Counted from the stretch's first letter, positions 16,565 to 26,406 are shown. The stretch is 64,000 bases of DNA from Methanoregula sp. (GCF_023227875.1 NZ_JALOCH010000012.1:14403-78402), one strand, 5' to 3'. Made by a program: numbers and translations. The notes: generated by a model from the sequence alone, not told the origin.

Positions 16565-18466
16565 TCAGGTCCGCGGCAGTCCACCGGCTATCCGGTCTTC
16601 CCGGAACCGATAACTGCCCTTTGGGATGCTCAGTTCGAAACGTGCACCCTTTCCCGGAGTACCCGTCTCTCTGATACTGATACCGGTAATTGCCAGGATC
16701 TCCTGAGCAAGGAAGAGACCAAGGCCGGTGTTCTTGCCGTACCCCCGTTCGAAGATCCTCTCTTTCTCATCGGCTGGTATCCCCACCCCGTCATCGTCCC
16801 AGATGCAGGTGAGTCCGGCCTCCGACTCGCGGTATGAGACCCGGATCTCATGCACCGTCCCGCCATGCCGGATTGAGTTATCGAGAAGGTTGAAAAATAC
16901 CCTCTCCAGCATGGGGTCTGCATATACCTCAATACCATTGAGATCGGTATGGAACCGGATGGTATCCGGCACCGCCATGCCGCCGGAGAGGATCCGGGAT
17001 ATACTCTGCCAGCGGGATTCGTGGCTCCCGAGGTCCTGGTAGATCCGGCTGAACTCGATCTGGGTCTGGATGGCTTTGCTTGCGGTCCCGATCTTATCGA
17101 GAAACCCTGTGATCTCCCGGGGTACATCCCTGCGACGGATTATGGCAAGGTTGCTTTCGATAACCGAGATCTTGTTCAGGATATCATGGCGGGTGATGCT
17201 CGAGAGGAGGTTGAGTTTCTTGTTGGCCGTACGTAACGCCTCGTCTGCCATCACGCGGGAGGTAATATCGAGTGCGGTAAGGGTTGCCCCTGCCACAGGA
17301 TCATCCGGATTGAGCAGCGTCGAACTCTGGACAACGGTAATGACCGTCCCGTCCTTTTTTCGCCAGCGGGTCTCTGCCATCCCCGCTTCCCTGTCACGGG
17401 CACTTTCACGGTTTCCTCCCTCTTCCGGGACATGCTCATCAGCGTTTGCCCGGATGGTACGGACGTTCATGCCGGTCAGTTCGTCCCGGGAGTACCCGGT
17501 CATTTCGCAGAACCGGTCGTTCACTTCGGAGAGAATCTGGTCTTTGATCACCCCGATCGCGGTGGGCGTGCTGCGGAGAATGCTGTTCAGCCGCTCCTGG
17601 TTGTCCCGGAGTGTCCGCTCCTGGCCTCCCAGTTGCTCGTACTGCTGGCGGAGTTCCTCCTCTGTTGCAGCCAGTTCCTCGTATGCGGTTTTCAGGCGGA
17701 TCTCCGCTTTTTTACGCTCCGTGATGTCGGTCCCCATCGCGATGGTCGCTACCGGGGTGATCCCGTCCGCTGCGTAAATGTTTGCCGAATTCCAGATCAC
17801 CGTCCGGATGCCCCCGTGGACCGTCCGTATGGGGATCTCAACCGCCTCCCATTTCTCTCCGAACAGTGCGCGGCAGATCAGGTCATTGGAGTCTGCCCGG
17901 GTATCCTCGGGAAAGAGGATGTCGAAGTCGTGACCAACAATATTTGTCTCGGAAAAGCCGGTCAGCTTCTCAAATGCCTGGTTGAACCGGGTGATCTTCG
18001 AGTTGACATCCCAGGTAACGATCGGGTTGGCGGCAAACGTGATGAGGTTCGTTAAGTAGGTGTTCGTTTCACGGAGCTGCTCATCGGCCTTCCGTTTCCC
18101 GACCACCGAGTTGATCACGTGTGCCAGCTCGATGAAGAGCGTTTCGGGTTCGCCGCCTTTCTGGAGGTAGAAATCGGCACCGTTGTTGATGGCCTGGATC
18201 ACGACTTCCTCTCTCCCGCGCCCGGTAAACAGGATGAAGGGGATGGTGTTGCCTTCTGACCGGAGTGTCTTTAAGATGCTGATGCCGTCAATCCCCGGCA
18301 TCTGGTAGTCGCAGACAACCGCATCGTACCTGGTCCTCTCCAGCATCTCCTGCCCGAGGCGGGGTGACGGGGCCACATCCACCGTGAACTCCCCGGTCTC
18401 CTCAAGGAATGCTTTACCGATCTCGAGAAGATCGGGCTCATCATCGATATAGAGGACGTGGAGCAT
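16565..18466 (-). CDS. Receiver-PAS-PAS hybrid histidine kinase
   Basis: This 633-residue cytoplasmic signalling protein has a receiver domain at residues 1-120 (acidic pocket DDE at 8-10, phospho-acceptor D53 in VCDYQMPG). Two PAS domains follow (about 130-255 and 290-410), separated by a coiled coil near 255-290. A DHp helix carries histidine in ITRHDILNK (about residue 430), and a compact HATPase_c domain contains LLDNSIRHGG, DDDGVGIP and GLGLFLAQEI. This architecture is common in Methanomicrobiales. No membrane helix is present, so the signal is probably intracellular (redox, gas or small ligand). No separate response regulator is adjacent; the receiver may receive phosphate from another kinase. 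Confidence 0.92.
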   Translation of the reverse strand: MLHVLYIDDEPDLLEIGKAFLEETGEFTVDVAPSPRLGQEMLERTRYDAVVCDYQMPGIDGISILKTLRSEGNTIPFILFTGRGREEVVIQAINNGADFYLQKGGEPETLFIELAHVINSVVGKRKADEQLRETNTYLTNLITFAANPIVTWDVNSKITRFNQAFEKLTGFSETNIVGHDFDILFPEDTRADSNDLICRALFGEKWEAVEIPIRTVHGGIRTVIWNSANIYAADGITPVATIAMGTDITERKKAEIRLKTAYEELAATEEELRQQYEQLGGQERTLRDNQERLNSILRSTPTAIGVIKDQILSEVNDRFCEMTGYSRDELTGMNVRTIRANADEHVPEEGGNRESARDREAGMAETRWRKKDGTVITVVQSSTLLNPDDPVAGATLTALDITSRVMADEALRTANKKLNLLSSITRHDILNKISVIESNLAIIRRRDVPREITGFLDKIGTASKAIQTQIEFSRIYQDLGSHESRWQSISRILSGGMAVPDTIRFHTDLNGIEVYADPMLERVFFNLLDNSIRHGGTVHEIRVSYRESEAGLTCIWDDDGVGIPADEKERIFERGYGKNTGLGLFLAQEILAITGISIRETGTPGKGARFELSIPKGSYRFREDRIAGGLPRT

Positions 18467-18621
18467 TACACTGAGTACATGCGCGAAGTGTTAATACAGT
18501 TACGTTTGCTGAAGAATCCTGTATCTCCGGCATCCCGCGCGGAACCGGAAGACCATAGGACTAAACCCCATCTTGTCACACCTGTCTGGATGCATGGAAA
18601 TGCCATGAGGCTGATGCGAAA

Positions 18622-19332
18622 ATGACAGAACAAACACAAAAATGTTCATTCCTCCACCGGATGAAGAGATCGATCCATGACTGTTCCGGCGAGATCGTGT
18701 TTGGCATGTCGGATGGCGTCGTCTCCATCTTCGGGCTTGTGGCCGGGATGGTGGCGGGTGCCCAGTCCGGGAATGTGATCCTCCTCGCCGGTGCAACGGC
18801 GGCAATCGCGGCCACGGTATCGATGATGGCCGGTGTCTTCCTCGACATCGAGTCCGAGCGGGACGAGGCACGGGTGGAGGCAAAGGAACGGGCAGCCGAG
18901 ATCCACCAGGATCCCGATAGTGCCATCAATAAGCTGATCGGAGACCTCCAGGGGACCGGCCTCAGCACGAAAAGTCTTGATGCGATCCGCGAGGACATGA
19001 AGGCGAATCCTCTCGCGATCCAGAAGTTCGAGGACGCTGTGGCTGGCGAAGAGGAGACCTCGGCTCAGAAGACCTCCCCGGTTACACACGCCTGCTGGAT
19101 GGGGGTTGCGGATTTCATCGCAGCAATGACTCCGGTCATCCCGTTCATATTTCTCCCGCTGGAACAGGCAAAAATTGTCTTTATCTTCGGGACCGCCCTG
19201 CTCCTGATCCTGCTCGGTATCGGGCGTGCAAAGCTGGGAGAACGGCCGATGTTCCGGACCGTGCTTGAGACGTGTGCGATCGCAGCTGCCGCGGCCATCG
19301 CGGGTGCGCTTGTTGGTTTACTGCTCAGCTGA
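18622..19332 (+). CDS. VIT1/CCC1-family metal transporter
   Basis: This membrane protein is homologous to the iron/manganese transporters VIT1 and CCC1. The N-terminal segment GEIVFGMSDGVVSIFGLVAG matches the first helix signature of the family. It is followed by a second helix pair and the motif MAGVFLDIESERDEARVEAKERAAE, whose acidic residues form the cytoplasmic metal-binding region. The C-terminal helices contain GVADFIAAMTPVIPF and a final Ala/Gly-rich segment. The length of 236 residues is usual. It stands alone, probably exporting or storing Fe2+ or Mn2+; substrate is not determinable here. Confidence 0.9.
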   Translation: MTEQTQKCSFLHRMKRSIHDCSGEIVFGMSDGVVSIFGLVAGMVAGAQSGNVILLAGATAAIAATVSMMAGVFLDIESERDEARVEAKERAAEIHQDPDSAINKLIGDLQGTGLSTKSLDAIREDMKANPLAIQKFEDAVAGEEETSAQKTSPVTHACWMGVADFIAAMTPVIPFIFLPLEQAKIVFIFGTALLLILLGIGRAKLGERPMFRTVLETCAIAAAAAIAGALVGLLLS

Positions 19333-19515
19333 AAAACCTGATCAGTCCCCCATCTTTTTTTGGGAATCCGGGACATTTTCAGCACGATTATTCCCGTCGT
19401 GAAGAGGATCGGGGATCAGGCTGGCTTTATCGACAAATTATTTATTGCCGGGTTACATATATTAAAAAACAATGTACCTGTCCGTTCCATCCAGGAAGAT
19501 GAATGTGACTAGGTT

Positions 19516-19550
19516 GCAGGCCGCTTATGATAAGCGGCTGCTTTTCTTTA
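19516..19550 (+). terminator. Strong hairpin with T-rich tail; possible ncRNA end
   Basis: In the 298-base gap between the VIT1 and HEAT genes, GCAG-G-CCGCTTA-TGA-TAAGCGG-CTGC folds into an 11-bp hairpin with one bulged base, followed by CTTTTCTTTA. A TATA-like ATATATTAAAAAA lies near 19457-19469, so a short transcript from about 19485 to 19550 is possible. It could be a small RNA or a stand-alone terminator. The remainder of the gap shows no gene. Confidence 0.4.
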
Positions 19551-19630
19551 TCTGTTAGGTTCTGTGCTTTCAGAACAGAGCAGGGAATTTGTAATGGTTT
19601 GTGAATATTCGGATTATATCGGTGAAATGT

Positions 19631-20074
19631 ATGAGTTTAATTCTTGAGGAACAGGAAAGTGAATGGTATCCTGCCCAGCCCCGTGGGGGTGTTTACGACC
19701 TTGTGTCTGCTGCCACATCCGGCACGGACACCGCTGCCCGACTGCGTGCTGTTGCCGCGCTTGGGACGAGCGACGATCCACGGGCAGTCCGCCCCCTAAT
19801 GGACCTGCTGGGCGATGCGGACCCGGAGATCCGGCTCTCTGCGACAATTGCGCTCGGCCAGCTGAAGAGCGGTCGGCCAGTGGAGGATCTGATCGGTCGG
19901 CTGCGGGACCGGGATGAGCGGATGGTCACCCGGGAGCAGGCCGCCGATGCACTCTCCGTGATCCGGAGTACCGGGGCGCTGCTGGGACTCCGGGAGTTTA
20001 CTGCGGACGAGTATGAGGACCCTGCGCTCCGGTCATATACAGAAAACCTGTTAAAGGGCATTTCCCCGCTGTGA
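19631..20074 (+). CDS. HEAT-repeat protein, 147 aa
   Basis: This is a small helical-repeat protein. At least two HEAT/PBS-lyase-type repeats are visible: RLRAVAALGTSDDPRAVRPLMDLLGD and the following EIRLSATIALGQLKSGRPVEDLIGRL, with a third weaker unit. Such proteins act as protein-binding scaffolds. The ATG at 19631 is preferred over an upstream GTG at 19601 because the conserved part begins there. It is convergent with the methyltransferase gene. The specific partner is unknown. Confidence 0.78.
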   Translation: MSLILEEQESEWYPAQPRGGVYDLVSAATSGTDTAARLRAVAALGTSDDPRAVRPLMDLLGDADPEIRLSATIALGQLKSGRPVEDLIGRLRDRDERMVTREQAADALSVIRSTGALLGLREFTADEYEDPALRSYTENLLKGISPL

Positions 20075-20095
20075 GGAGGACCGGACCCGCGCCGG

Positions 20096-20680
20096 TCACT
20101 CTTTCTTCAGCACGGCTGCCCGGTTCACAAAGTACCAGAACCGGTCAACCTGCTGGAACCCGGCCTCCTCCGCCAGCGCAAGGTTCTCCTGGAACTCTCT
20201 GCCCGAAACAATGAATGGCGGCTCGGTGTAGAAGTATGTCCCGCCCGGCTTCATGAGGGTGAATATTTCCCGGAACAGATGTTCCGGGTCCGGGACCTCA
20301 TGGACAACAAAGATGGAGAACGCGGTATCGAATGTCCCGTGCAGGTCTGCCGGCAGGCCGATTGTGTCCGGTTTACACCGGTGCGTCCTGATACGCGACA
20401 TCAGCTCTTCGGGGTCCAGCTTTTTCCGGAGGATGGCAAGCATCTCCTCCTGGAGGTCGACCGACCAGACCTGCCCGATCTCCCCGACTTTTTTTGCAAA
20501 CTCGCGGGTGAAGAACCCCGGCCCGCACCCGAAGTCGAGCACGCGGTCGCCATATTTTACATACCGCTCTGCGAGCCGGTCAGGGCGGTAGAGGAACCGG
20601 CGGAAAGGCGTATCGAGGCTCGCAGCGTTCTTTGCGGAGAAGACCTCGTGGTGGTGGCCGGAACGGTCACTGGCACACAT
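20096..20680 (-). CDS. Class I SAM-dependent methyltransferase
   Basis: The SAM-binding motif VLDFGCGPGFFTREFA is clear at about residues 48-63, followed by the acidic strand WSVDLQEEML (motif II) and VVHEVPDP (motif IV region). The 194-residue protein lacks extra domains. Such UbiE/COQ5-like methyltransferases are abundant in methanogens and often act on cofactors, metalloids or lipids; the substrate cannot be predicted. A histidine-rich N-terminus (SGHHHEVFS) is unusual and may bind metal. Confidence 0.85.
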   Translation of the reverse strand: MCASDRSGHHHEVFSAKNAASLDTPFRRFLYRPDRLAERYVKYGDRVLDFGCGPGFFTREFAKKVGEIGQVWSVDLQEEMLAILRKKLDPEELMSRIRTHRCKPDTIGLPADLHGTFDTAFSIFVVHEVPDPEHLFREIFTLMKPGGTYFYTEPPFIVSGREFQENLALAEEAGFQQVDRFWYFVNRAAVLKKE

Positions 20681-20868
20681 AATAGTCCGGTTGGAGCACG
20701 AACGACATAACTTTTCTGGAATTGTCTCCGTTGGTTGTCAGGCCCCGATCACCCCTGTCAGGGGCAGGGTTGCGAGGCAGATGAGGTACGTGCCGTTTCC
20801 CGTCACGCAGCCATTCCGAAGATTAATACCCGATGATTGCCGTCAGTTATTCAATACAAAGGTGTGCC

Positions 20869-22365
20869 ATGAAACGACTTGTATTCCTCCTCGTGCTTGT
20901 CGCGGTCCTTGCGGCAGGCTGTACCTCCCAGCAACAGCCTCCTGCGCCTGTATCGCAGGCAGACGCCCTCTCTGCGCAGGCAGAGAAGGCGTTTGCATCC
21001 GACAACTTCCACGCTGCGGCAGATCTCTACTTCCAGGCGTACGAGCAGTACAAGGCCGAAGGCAACACGGACCGGGCACGGGATGCCATGAACAAAGGAT
21101 CGGTGTCCGTCCGGATGTATGCCGAGTCCCCGTACAACCGGTCGGTCATGACCTCCATGATTGACGAGGCGTTCCCCACGGTTCCGGCAGAACGCAAGGC
21201 GGGCTGGCTCCCCTGCAACGCGAGCCAGTGCATCGAGAGCGATGGCGAGACGTGGTTCTTCGCCAATACCATCAACAATATCCGGTCCCATAACATGGAC
21301 CTGATGCGGGAGACTCTCGCAAAGAAAGGCGAAACGCCGTTTTACGATCAGGTAAAGTCCATCGCACTGGCCCCGTATAACGGGAGTGCCGGCACCTGTG
21401 TCAACCCTGTCCGGTGGGAAGGCACGGAGACCCTGACCATTCCGGTCGCCATGCTCCCGAAGACCGGCACCCTCCGTCTCTGGATCCCCCTGCCGGTCGA
21501 GACCCCCTCACAGCGGAATGTCACCATCGCAGCAGTTGAACCGGCGCAGTACGTGAAGTCACAGACCGGAACGGGCGCGGACATGGGCCTCGCCTATCTT
21601 GAGATCCCGCTCGCGTCCGTTACGGGGGATTCCCTGTCGGTCACTGCCCGGTTCCGGTATATCCAGTGCGAGGTCCGGTACACCATCGACCCGGCTAAGG
21701 TCGGGATATATGACACGGCGGATCCTGAATACCGGAAGTATACCGCGTCCGGGAAAAACATTGTGATCACCCCCGCGATGAAGGAAAAGGCACTGGAGAT
21801 CGTGGGCAACGAGACCAACCCGTACCTGCAGGCGGAGAAGCTCTACTGGCACGTGGTATCGCACCCCTACAGCAACGTCCCCCATACAAGGCTCAGTGCA
21901 AGTGGCACGCCGGAATCGGTCTATATGCTGGAGACCGGCTTTGGCGACTGCGGCACCCAGAGCATGTACTTTGCCGCCCTCTGCCGGTCGCTCGGCATCC
22001 CGGCCCGTGCCGTCGGGGGCTATCAGCTCGTCCCGGGCCACGAGGGCACACACTTCTGGTCCGAGTATTACCTGCCGGGTTACGGCTGGATCCCGAACGA
22101 CGTGACGATTGCAGAGGGTGCGGAATGGTCGTATGAAGCATCGGACGAGGACCGTTACCAGTACAAGGACTTCTATGCCCGCAACCTCGACCCGTACCGT
22201 TATATTATCCAGAACGATGTGGATGTCCCGCTCACCCCGCCGGCGGGTAATGTCGTTATGTTCGATATTGTCGTGCAGTCGCCAAAAGCCGTCTGCGACA
22301 CCTGCGATACCGACCCGGAGTTCGAGATGCTCGATGACTGGAAGGTAGTCGTGAAAAAAGCGTGA
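20869..22365 (+). CDS. Transglutaminase-like lipoprotein
   Basis: This is a 498-residue surface lipoprotein. The chosen ATG at 20869 gives a signal peptide ending in the lipobox LAAGC. A tetratricopeptide-like helical region (ALSAQAEKAFASDNFHAAADLYFQAYEQYKAEG split over two helices) follows. The C-terminal half contains a transglutaminase-like cysteine peptidase fold, with catalytic Cys in GFGDCGTQS, His in GTHFWSEYY and Asp in WIPNDVT, so the triad is intact. Probable roles are cell-surface protein processing or cross-linking; this is inferred from the family. It is convergent with lysS (16 bases apart). Confidence 0.88.
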   Translation: MKRLVFLLVLVAVLAAGCTSQQQPPAPVSQADALSAQAEKAFASDNFHAAADLYFQAYEQYKAEGNTDRARDAMNKGSVSVRMYAESPYNRSVMTSMIDEAFPTVPAERKAGWLPCNASQCIESDGETWFFANTINNIRSHNMDLMRETLAKKGETPFYDQVKSIALAPYNGSAGTCVNPVRWEGTETLTIPVAMLPKTGTLRLWIPLPVETPSQRNVTIAAVEPAQYVKSQTGTGADMGLAYLEIPLASVTGDSLSVTARFRYIQCEVRYTIDPAKVGIYDTADPEYRKYTASGKNIVITPAMKEKALEIVGNETNPYLQAEKLYWHVVSHPYSNVPHTRLSASGTPESVYMLETGFGDCGTQSMYFAALCRSLGIPARAVGGYQLVPGHEGTHFWSEYYLPGYGWIPNDVTIAEGAEWSYEASDEDRYQYKDFYARNLDPYRYIIQNDVDVPLTPPAGNVVMFDIVVQSPKAVCDTCDTDPEFEMLDDWKVVVKKA

Positions 22366-22381
22366 AGTGCAGGAATAGGAC

Positions 22382-23923
22382 TTAACTCGTCCCTTCTTTT
22401 TCCTGTGAAGGCTCTTCTGCCTCTTCCTCTCCCTCGCCAACCTTCACGGTCTTCATGGAAGGGAAGAGGATGACCTCCTTGATAGAATCGTTGTTGGTGA
22501 GGAGCATCACGAGCCGGTCGATACCGATGCCGACGCCGCCGGTCGGGGGCATGCCGTACCCGATGGCGTTGATGAAGTCGTAATCGATCATCTGTGCCTC
22601 GATATCACCGAGACGGCGTTTCTCGTCCTGCGCCTCGAACCGCTCCTTCTGGTCCACCGGGTCGTTCAGTTCCGAGAACCCGTTACCCACTTCCATACCG
22701 GCAATGAAGAGTTCGAACCGCTCGGTGAAGCCCTCCTTCTCGCGGTGGCGCTTGGCGAGCGGGGAGTTCTCGACCGGGTAATCGTAGATGAAGGTCGGCT
22801 GGATGAGTTTCTCTTCGATGAGGCCTTCGAAGAAGGCGATGAGATACTCGCGCTGGGACCGGGGCTTGTCCGGGTCATCAATCTTGTGCTCGTGGGCAAG
22901 TTTCCGGAGTTCCTCAACGGAATGGGCGAAGATGTCGATACCGCCGATCTCCTTCACGGAATCTGCCATCGAGAGCTTCCTCCACGGCGCCGTGAAGTTG
23001 ATCGTGGTCTCGCCGAACGGGAGCTCGAATTTCCCGTGCACCTGCTGGATGATGTACGTCACGATGTTCTCGGTGAGCTCCATCATGTCCCGGAAGTCGC
23101 GATATACCCAGTAGATCTCGACCATCGTGAACTCGGGGTTGTGATCGCTGTCGATGCTCTCGTTCCGGAAGTTCCGCGAGATCTCAAAGACCTGCTCGAA
23201 CCCTCCGACAATAAGCCGTTTCAGGTACAGCTCGGGAGCAATGCGGAGGAAAAGTTTCTGGTCGAGGGAATTGTGGTAGGTGGTGAATGGTTGCGCATTT
23301 GCCCCGCCGTAGACCGGCTGGAGGATGGGGGTCTCGAACTCCAAGAAACCGTGGTCGTCCAGATACCGGCGGAGGAGCGAGATGATCCGGCTCCGGCTCC
23401 TGAATGTCTGCCGGTTCTCATCGTTGACGATCAGGTCCACGTACCGCTGCCGGTAGCGCTTCTCAACATCCTTCAGCCCGTGGAATTTTTCCGGAAGTGA
23501 GCAGACTGCCTTGCAGAGGAGGGTGAATCTGTCCACCCAGATGGTGATCTCCCCCAGTTTTGTCCGGAAGACATGCCCCTCGACCCCGATAATGTCTCCC
23601 CGTTCGACATACTGGTTGAAGAGCTCGAACTGTTCCTCACCCAGATCGTTCTTGCGGATGTAGAGCTGGATCCTGCCGCTCTCGTCACCAAGGTCGGCAA
23701 AGATCGTCTTGCCATGGTTCCGCACGATATGGATTCGCCCGGCGGTAGAGACGCTCTCTGCGCTCTTGTCATGGGTGATATCCGCGTAGCGGGTCTTGAT
23801 CTCAAGGACAGTGTCCCTGCGGTCGAATGTCGGGGGGAACATGCAGTGCCCTTTCTCGCGGAGGGCCACGATCTTGTCGAGCCGCGTCTGTTCGAATGCA
23901 GTATTCTCGGTGGGGTCGGTCAT
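22382..23923 (-). CDS. lysS: Lysyl-tRNA synthetase, class II
   Basis: This enzyme attaches lysine to tRNA-Lys. The N-terminal OB-fold anticodon-binding domain (about residues 55-160) is followed by the class II catalytic core. Motif 1 (RYVDLI and FLEFETPIL), motif 2 (FRNESIDSDHNPEFTMVE) and motif 3 (GVGIGIDRLVMLL) are all present. Length is 513 residues. Most archaea use the unrelated class I LysRS, so this bacterial-type gene was probably acquired by transfer in an ancestor, as is known in some methanogens. The C-terminal tail is Glu-rich. Confidence 0.95.
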   Translation of the reverse strand: MTDPTENTAFEQTRLDKIVALREKGHCMFPPTFDRRDTVLEIKTRYADITHDKSAESVSTAGRIHIVRNHGKTIFADLGDESGRIQLYIRKNDLGEEQFELFNQYVERGDIIGVEGHVFRTKLGEITIWVDRFTLLCKAVCSLPEKFHGLKDVEKRYRQRYVDLIVNDENRQTFRSRSRIISLLRRYLDDHGFLEFETPILQPVYGGANAQPFTTYHNSLDQKLFLRIAPELYLKRLIVGGFEQVFEISRNFRNESIDSDHNPEFTMVEIYWVYRDFRDMMELTENIVTYIIQQVHGKFELPFGETTINFTAPWRKLSMADSVKEIGGIDIFAHSVEELRKLAHEHKIDDPDKPRSQREYLIAFFEGLIEEKLIQPTFIYDYPVENSPLAKRHREKEGFTERFELFIAGMEVGNGFSELNDPVDQKERFEAQDEKRRLGDIEAQMIDYDFINAIGYGMPPTGGVGIGIDRLVMLLTNNDSIKEVILFPSMKTVKVGEGEEEAEEPSQEKEGTS

Positions 23924-24031
23924 GGGAAAACACCCGGGGATGGGGAGAGTATGTATCGTAATAATGCGATGCCGGAAGTAATAATACCTTCAGCATCTGC
24001 GACGGAAAAAAGCGAGAGGGAATATTCCGGA

Positions 24032-25363
24032 TTACTGGGTTTTTCGTTTCTTCAGGACCCCGGACGCATATTTCGCCAGCCCGTAAACCCCGTCCGTTGA
24101 GGGGTGGACCTCGACAAAGTCCTCAAAGTCGTGCACGGAGAAGTGGCGTTTCATCAGGAACGCCATGTAGCCGGCGATCAGTCCCGCTCCGGGCGATGCG
24201 GTACTGATCCCACTCAGTGAGCCGTCCGGTGCAACCATGATCTTCGCAAACCCGGTATCAGAAGCAGGAACCGACCAGAACGTGCCCGGCCCGGCGAGCC
24301 CCGGGATAACAAGTGGTTTTGCGTTTGGGTTGCCATCCGAACAGAACGCGAGTTCATAGCCCAGGTTGAGTGCCTGGGGGACATGCGAATAGTCCATCTT
24401 CCGGTGTTTCCCAAGGATATTGTCCGCAGCTACGACCCCCTGCTGGCGGGCAACGGGAGTGAGGAATGGCGGGCCGGTCACGTCCCCTCCGGCATAGACA
24501 CCGGGGAGGTTCGTCTGCATGTACTCATCAACGATCACCTCACCATTCGGCCGTTTGGCAACCCCGTCAAGCATCTCCGAGTTGGGGGTGAGACCGGCAG
24601 CAACCAGCACGGCATCACACTCAAGAGTTCCGGTGCCCTTGTCGTCCCTGAAGCTGAGACGGAGACCTCCACGCGTTCCTTCAGCAGAGAGAATGTGACA
24701 ATTCTCCCGGATACCCACACCGGACAATTCACGAACCGCCCGTTTTCGGATCTGTTCATCGGGATTTTTCAGAAAACCGCTTCGGGACAGGACCGTGACG
24801 GCACTCCCATACTGGGAGAAGATGTAGGCAAACTCCGCGGCCATGATCCCGCCTCCGATGATGGTGAGGCGGCCCGGCAGACGTTCCATGTTGTGGAGGG
24901 AATGGGGGGTATAGATACCGGTACCGGTGATCCCGGGAATTGCCGGAATCGCAGGACGGGAGCCGGTTGAGAGGATGACCGCGTCGGCACCCAGTTTTTC
25001 ATCACCAAGGATCACCTGCTTTCCGTCAAACCTGCCCGTTTTCCCGTACACGATCTCCACACCGGCATCCCTGGTCTCCTTGTCAAGCACGGAGGCGATC
25101 GTTGCCTGTACCTTCTTCATCTCGCTGAGCAGCGCCGGGAAGTTCACCTTCGGGACGGAACTGGTAATCCCGAGACCGTTGAACAGAGCAGCAGCCTGGA
25201 CATGGCGGGCGACATCGTTCATGGCGCAGACCGGCATGCAACCAAAATGAAGACACTGCCCCCCGATCCCACCTTTCTCGATAAGGGTGACTTTCCTGCC
25301 GGCAGATGCCAGACGGACCGCGGCGAGCCTCCCCGCCGGTCCGCCTCCAAGGATTACAATCAT
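24032..25363 (-). CDS. FAD-dependent pyridine nucleotide-disulfide oxidoreductase
   Basis: This protein is of the dihydrolipoyl dehydrogenase/mercuric reductase family. The N-terminal FAD site ILGGGPAGRLAAVRLA is followed by the redox-active disulfide segment GGQCLHFGCMPVC, which keeps the CxxxxC pair and adds a third Cys. A second dinucleotide fold TIIGGGIMAAEFAYIF binds NAD(P)H, and VYAGGDVTGP is the second FAD contact. The C-terminal dimer domain carries VHPSTDGV, where classical members have HPTxSE; the His-Pro is kept. No lipoyl enzyme genes are adjacent, so the substrate (coenzyme A disulfide, thioredoxin-like, or metal) is uncertain. Confidence 0.88.
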   Translation of the reverse strand: MIVILGGGPAGRLAAVRLASAGRKVTLIEKGGIGGQCLHFGCMPVCAMNDVARHVQAAALFNGLGITSSVPKVNFPALLSEMKKVQATIASVLDKETRDAGVEIVYGKTGRFDGKQVILGDEKLGADAVILSTGSRPAIPAIPGITGTGIYTPHSLHNMERLPGRLTIIGGGIMAAEFAYIFSQYGSAVTVLSRSGFLKNPDEQIRKRAVRELSGVGIRENCHILSAEGTRGGLRLSFRDDKGTGTLECDAVLVAAGLTPNSEMLDGVAKRPNGEVIVDEYMQTNLPGVYAGGDVTGPPFLTPVARQQGVVAADNILGKHRKMDYSHVPQALNLGYELAFCSDGNPNAKPLVIPGLAGPGTFWSVPASDTGFAKIMVAPDGSLSGISTASPGAGLIAGYMAFLMKRHFSVHDFEDFVEVHPSTDGVYGLAKYASGVLKKRKTQ

Positions 25364-25452
25364 GAAAAACCCTCATCCGTGAAATAAATAATAGTAGTAT
25401 TAGCGGGAGATGGAACGCTTTTGAAAAAAGAGGTTTGGAAACTCATTCGCTT

Positions 25453-26406
25453 TCAGAAGACTTCCACGCCTTCGTCCATCGGTTCTGAAAGCAGTTCGCC
25501 GGTGAATGCGTTCACTTCAACGATCTTCTTGCCCCTGATCTGCCATACGGGAATATAGACCTGCTTTGTTTCGACGGTGATATTTTTCTTATCGGGTTTG
25601 AGGACCTTCTCCTCGTAAAAGATTGCGTCACCTTTTTCCTGCTTGATGCGGACCTTCTGGGTGAGCCGGTCGATCAGCTCGTTGGTAATCCGTTCGGTTG
25701 CCTCATCCTTCCGGATATGGGGATCACAGACCTCTGCCCCCCCGGGGATCTCCTTCTCTTCCACGAGTTTTCCGTCAAGGTCGATCCTGATCCCGTTGAT
25801 TGCATTGATTGCCCCCCACCCGTCTGCATCGAAGGGGATGCGGCGGTCCTTGTATACCTGTTCTCCTGTGCTTGTGTAGTGGAAGAGGAAATATGGTATG
25901 AAACGGAGTTTTGCGGTTCCCTGGACGCCTCCGGCCCGGATCGCAGCCTGTTCGGTAAGTTTTATCGGTAAATGCGGGATGGTGATCCCTGATGGTTCTT
26001 CCTTTTCGGCGGCTGCGGCAGCAACAGCGACCCTCTTTGCCGTGGCCGGGGTGAGATCGAGTGCCAGCTCACGGCCCACGATGTCGGCAAGCACGGCCTC
26101 ACCGGTATATCGCACGAACTCGTCAACACCCCACTGGATACAGTTCTCCGTCCCGAGGTCTTTTTCCAGAGAAAAGAGGAGTTTCTTGCAGGTCATCTCT
26201 TTGTCGTCGATCATGAGGCTGTAATTGGTCTTGTCGAACTGGGTGATCATGGCACGGTCGTTCGAGCAGAGCACAAGGAGGCATGTGCTGTCCCGGACCG
26301 CCGAAAGGTCGAGAGGATTATCAACCTCTTCCACCTCAAAACGAGCCGCTTCAAGAATGAGTCTCATTGCATTCTTGGCTTTTTCCCGCATGTCTTGTTC
26401 CATCAT
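25453..26406 (-). CDS. Conserved hypothetical protein, 317 aa
   Basis: This soluble protein is probably of two domains. The N-terminal ~115 residues include VRDSTCLLVLCSNDRAMI and a predicted alpha/beta fold resembling a nuclease-like or restriction-like core, though no catalytic triad is obvious. An Ala-rich linker follows (VAVAAAAAEKEE). The C-terminal ~180 residues are beta-rich and end with the PepSY-like phrase VNAFTGELLSEP. I do not recognise a named family. It is divergent from the NrpR-domain gene with only 42 bases between starts, so the two may share a promoter and be co-regulated. Confidence 0.72.
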   Translation of the reverse strand: MMEQDMREKAKNAMRLILEAARFEVEEVDNPLDLSAVRDSTCLLVLCSNDRAMITQFDKTNYSLMIDDKEMTCKKLLFSLEKDLGTENCIQWGVDEFVRYTGEAVLADIVGRELALDLTPATAKRVAVAAAAAEKEEPSGITIPHLPIKLTEQAAIRAGGVQGTAKLRFIPYFLFHYTSTGEQVYKDRRIPFDADGWGAINAINGIRIDLDGKLVEEKEIPGGAEVCDPHIRKDEATERITNELIDRLTQKVRIKQEKGDAIFYEEKVLKPDKKNITVETKQVYIPVWQIRGKKIVEVNAFTGELLSEPMDEGVEVF

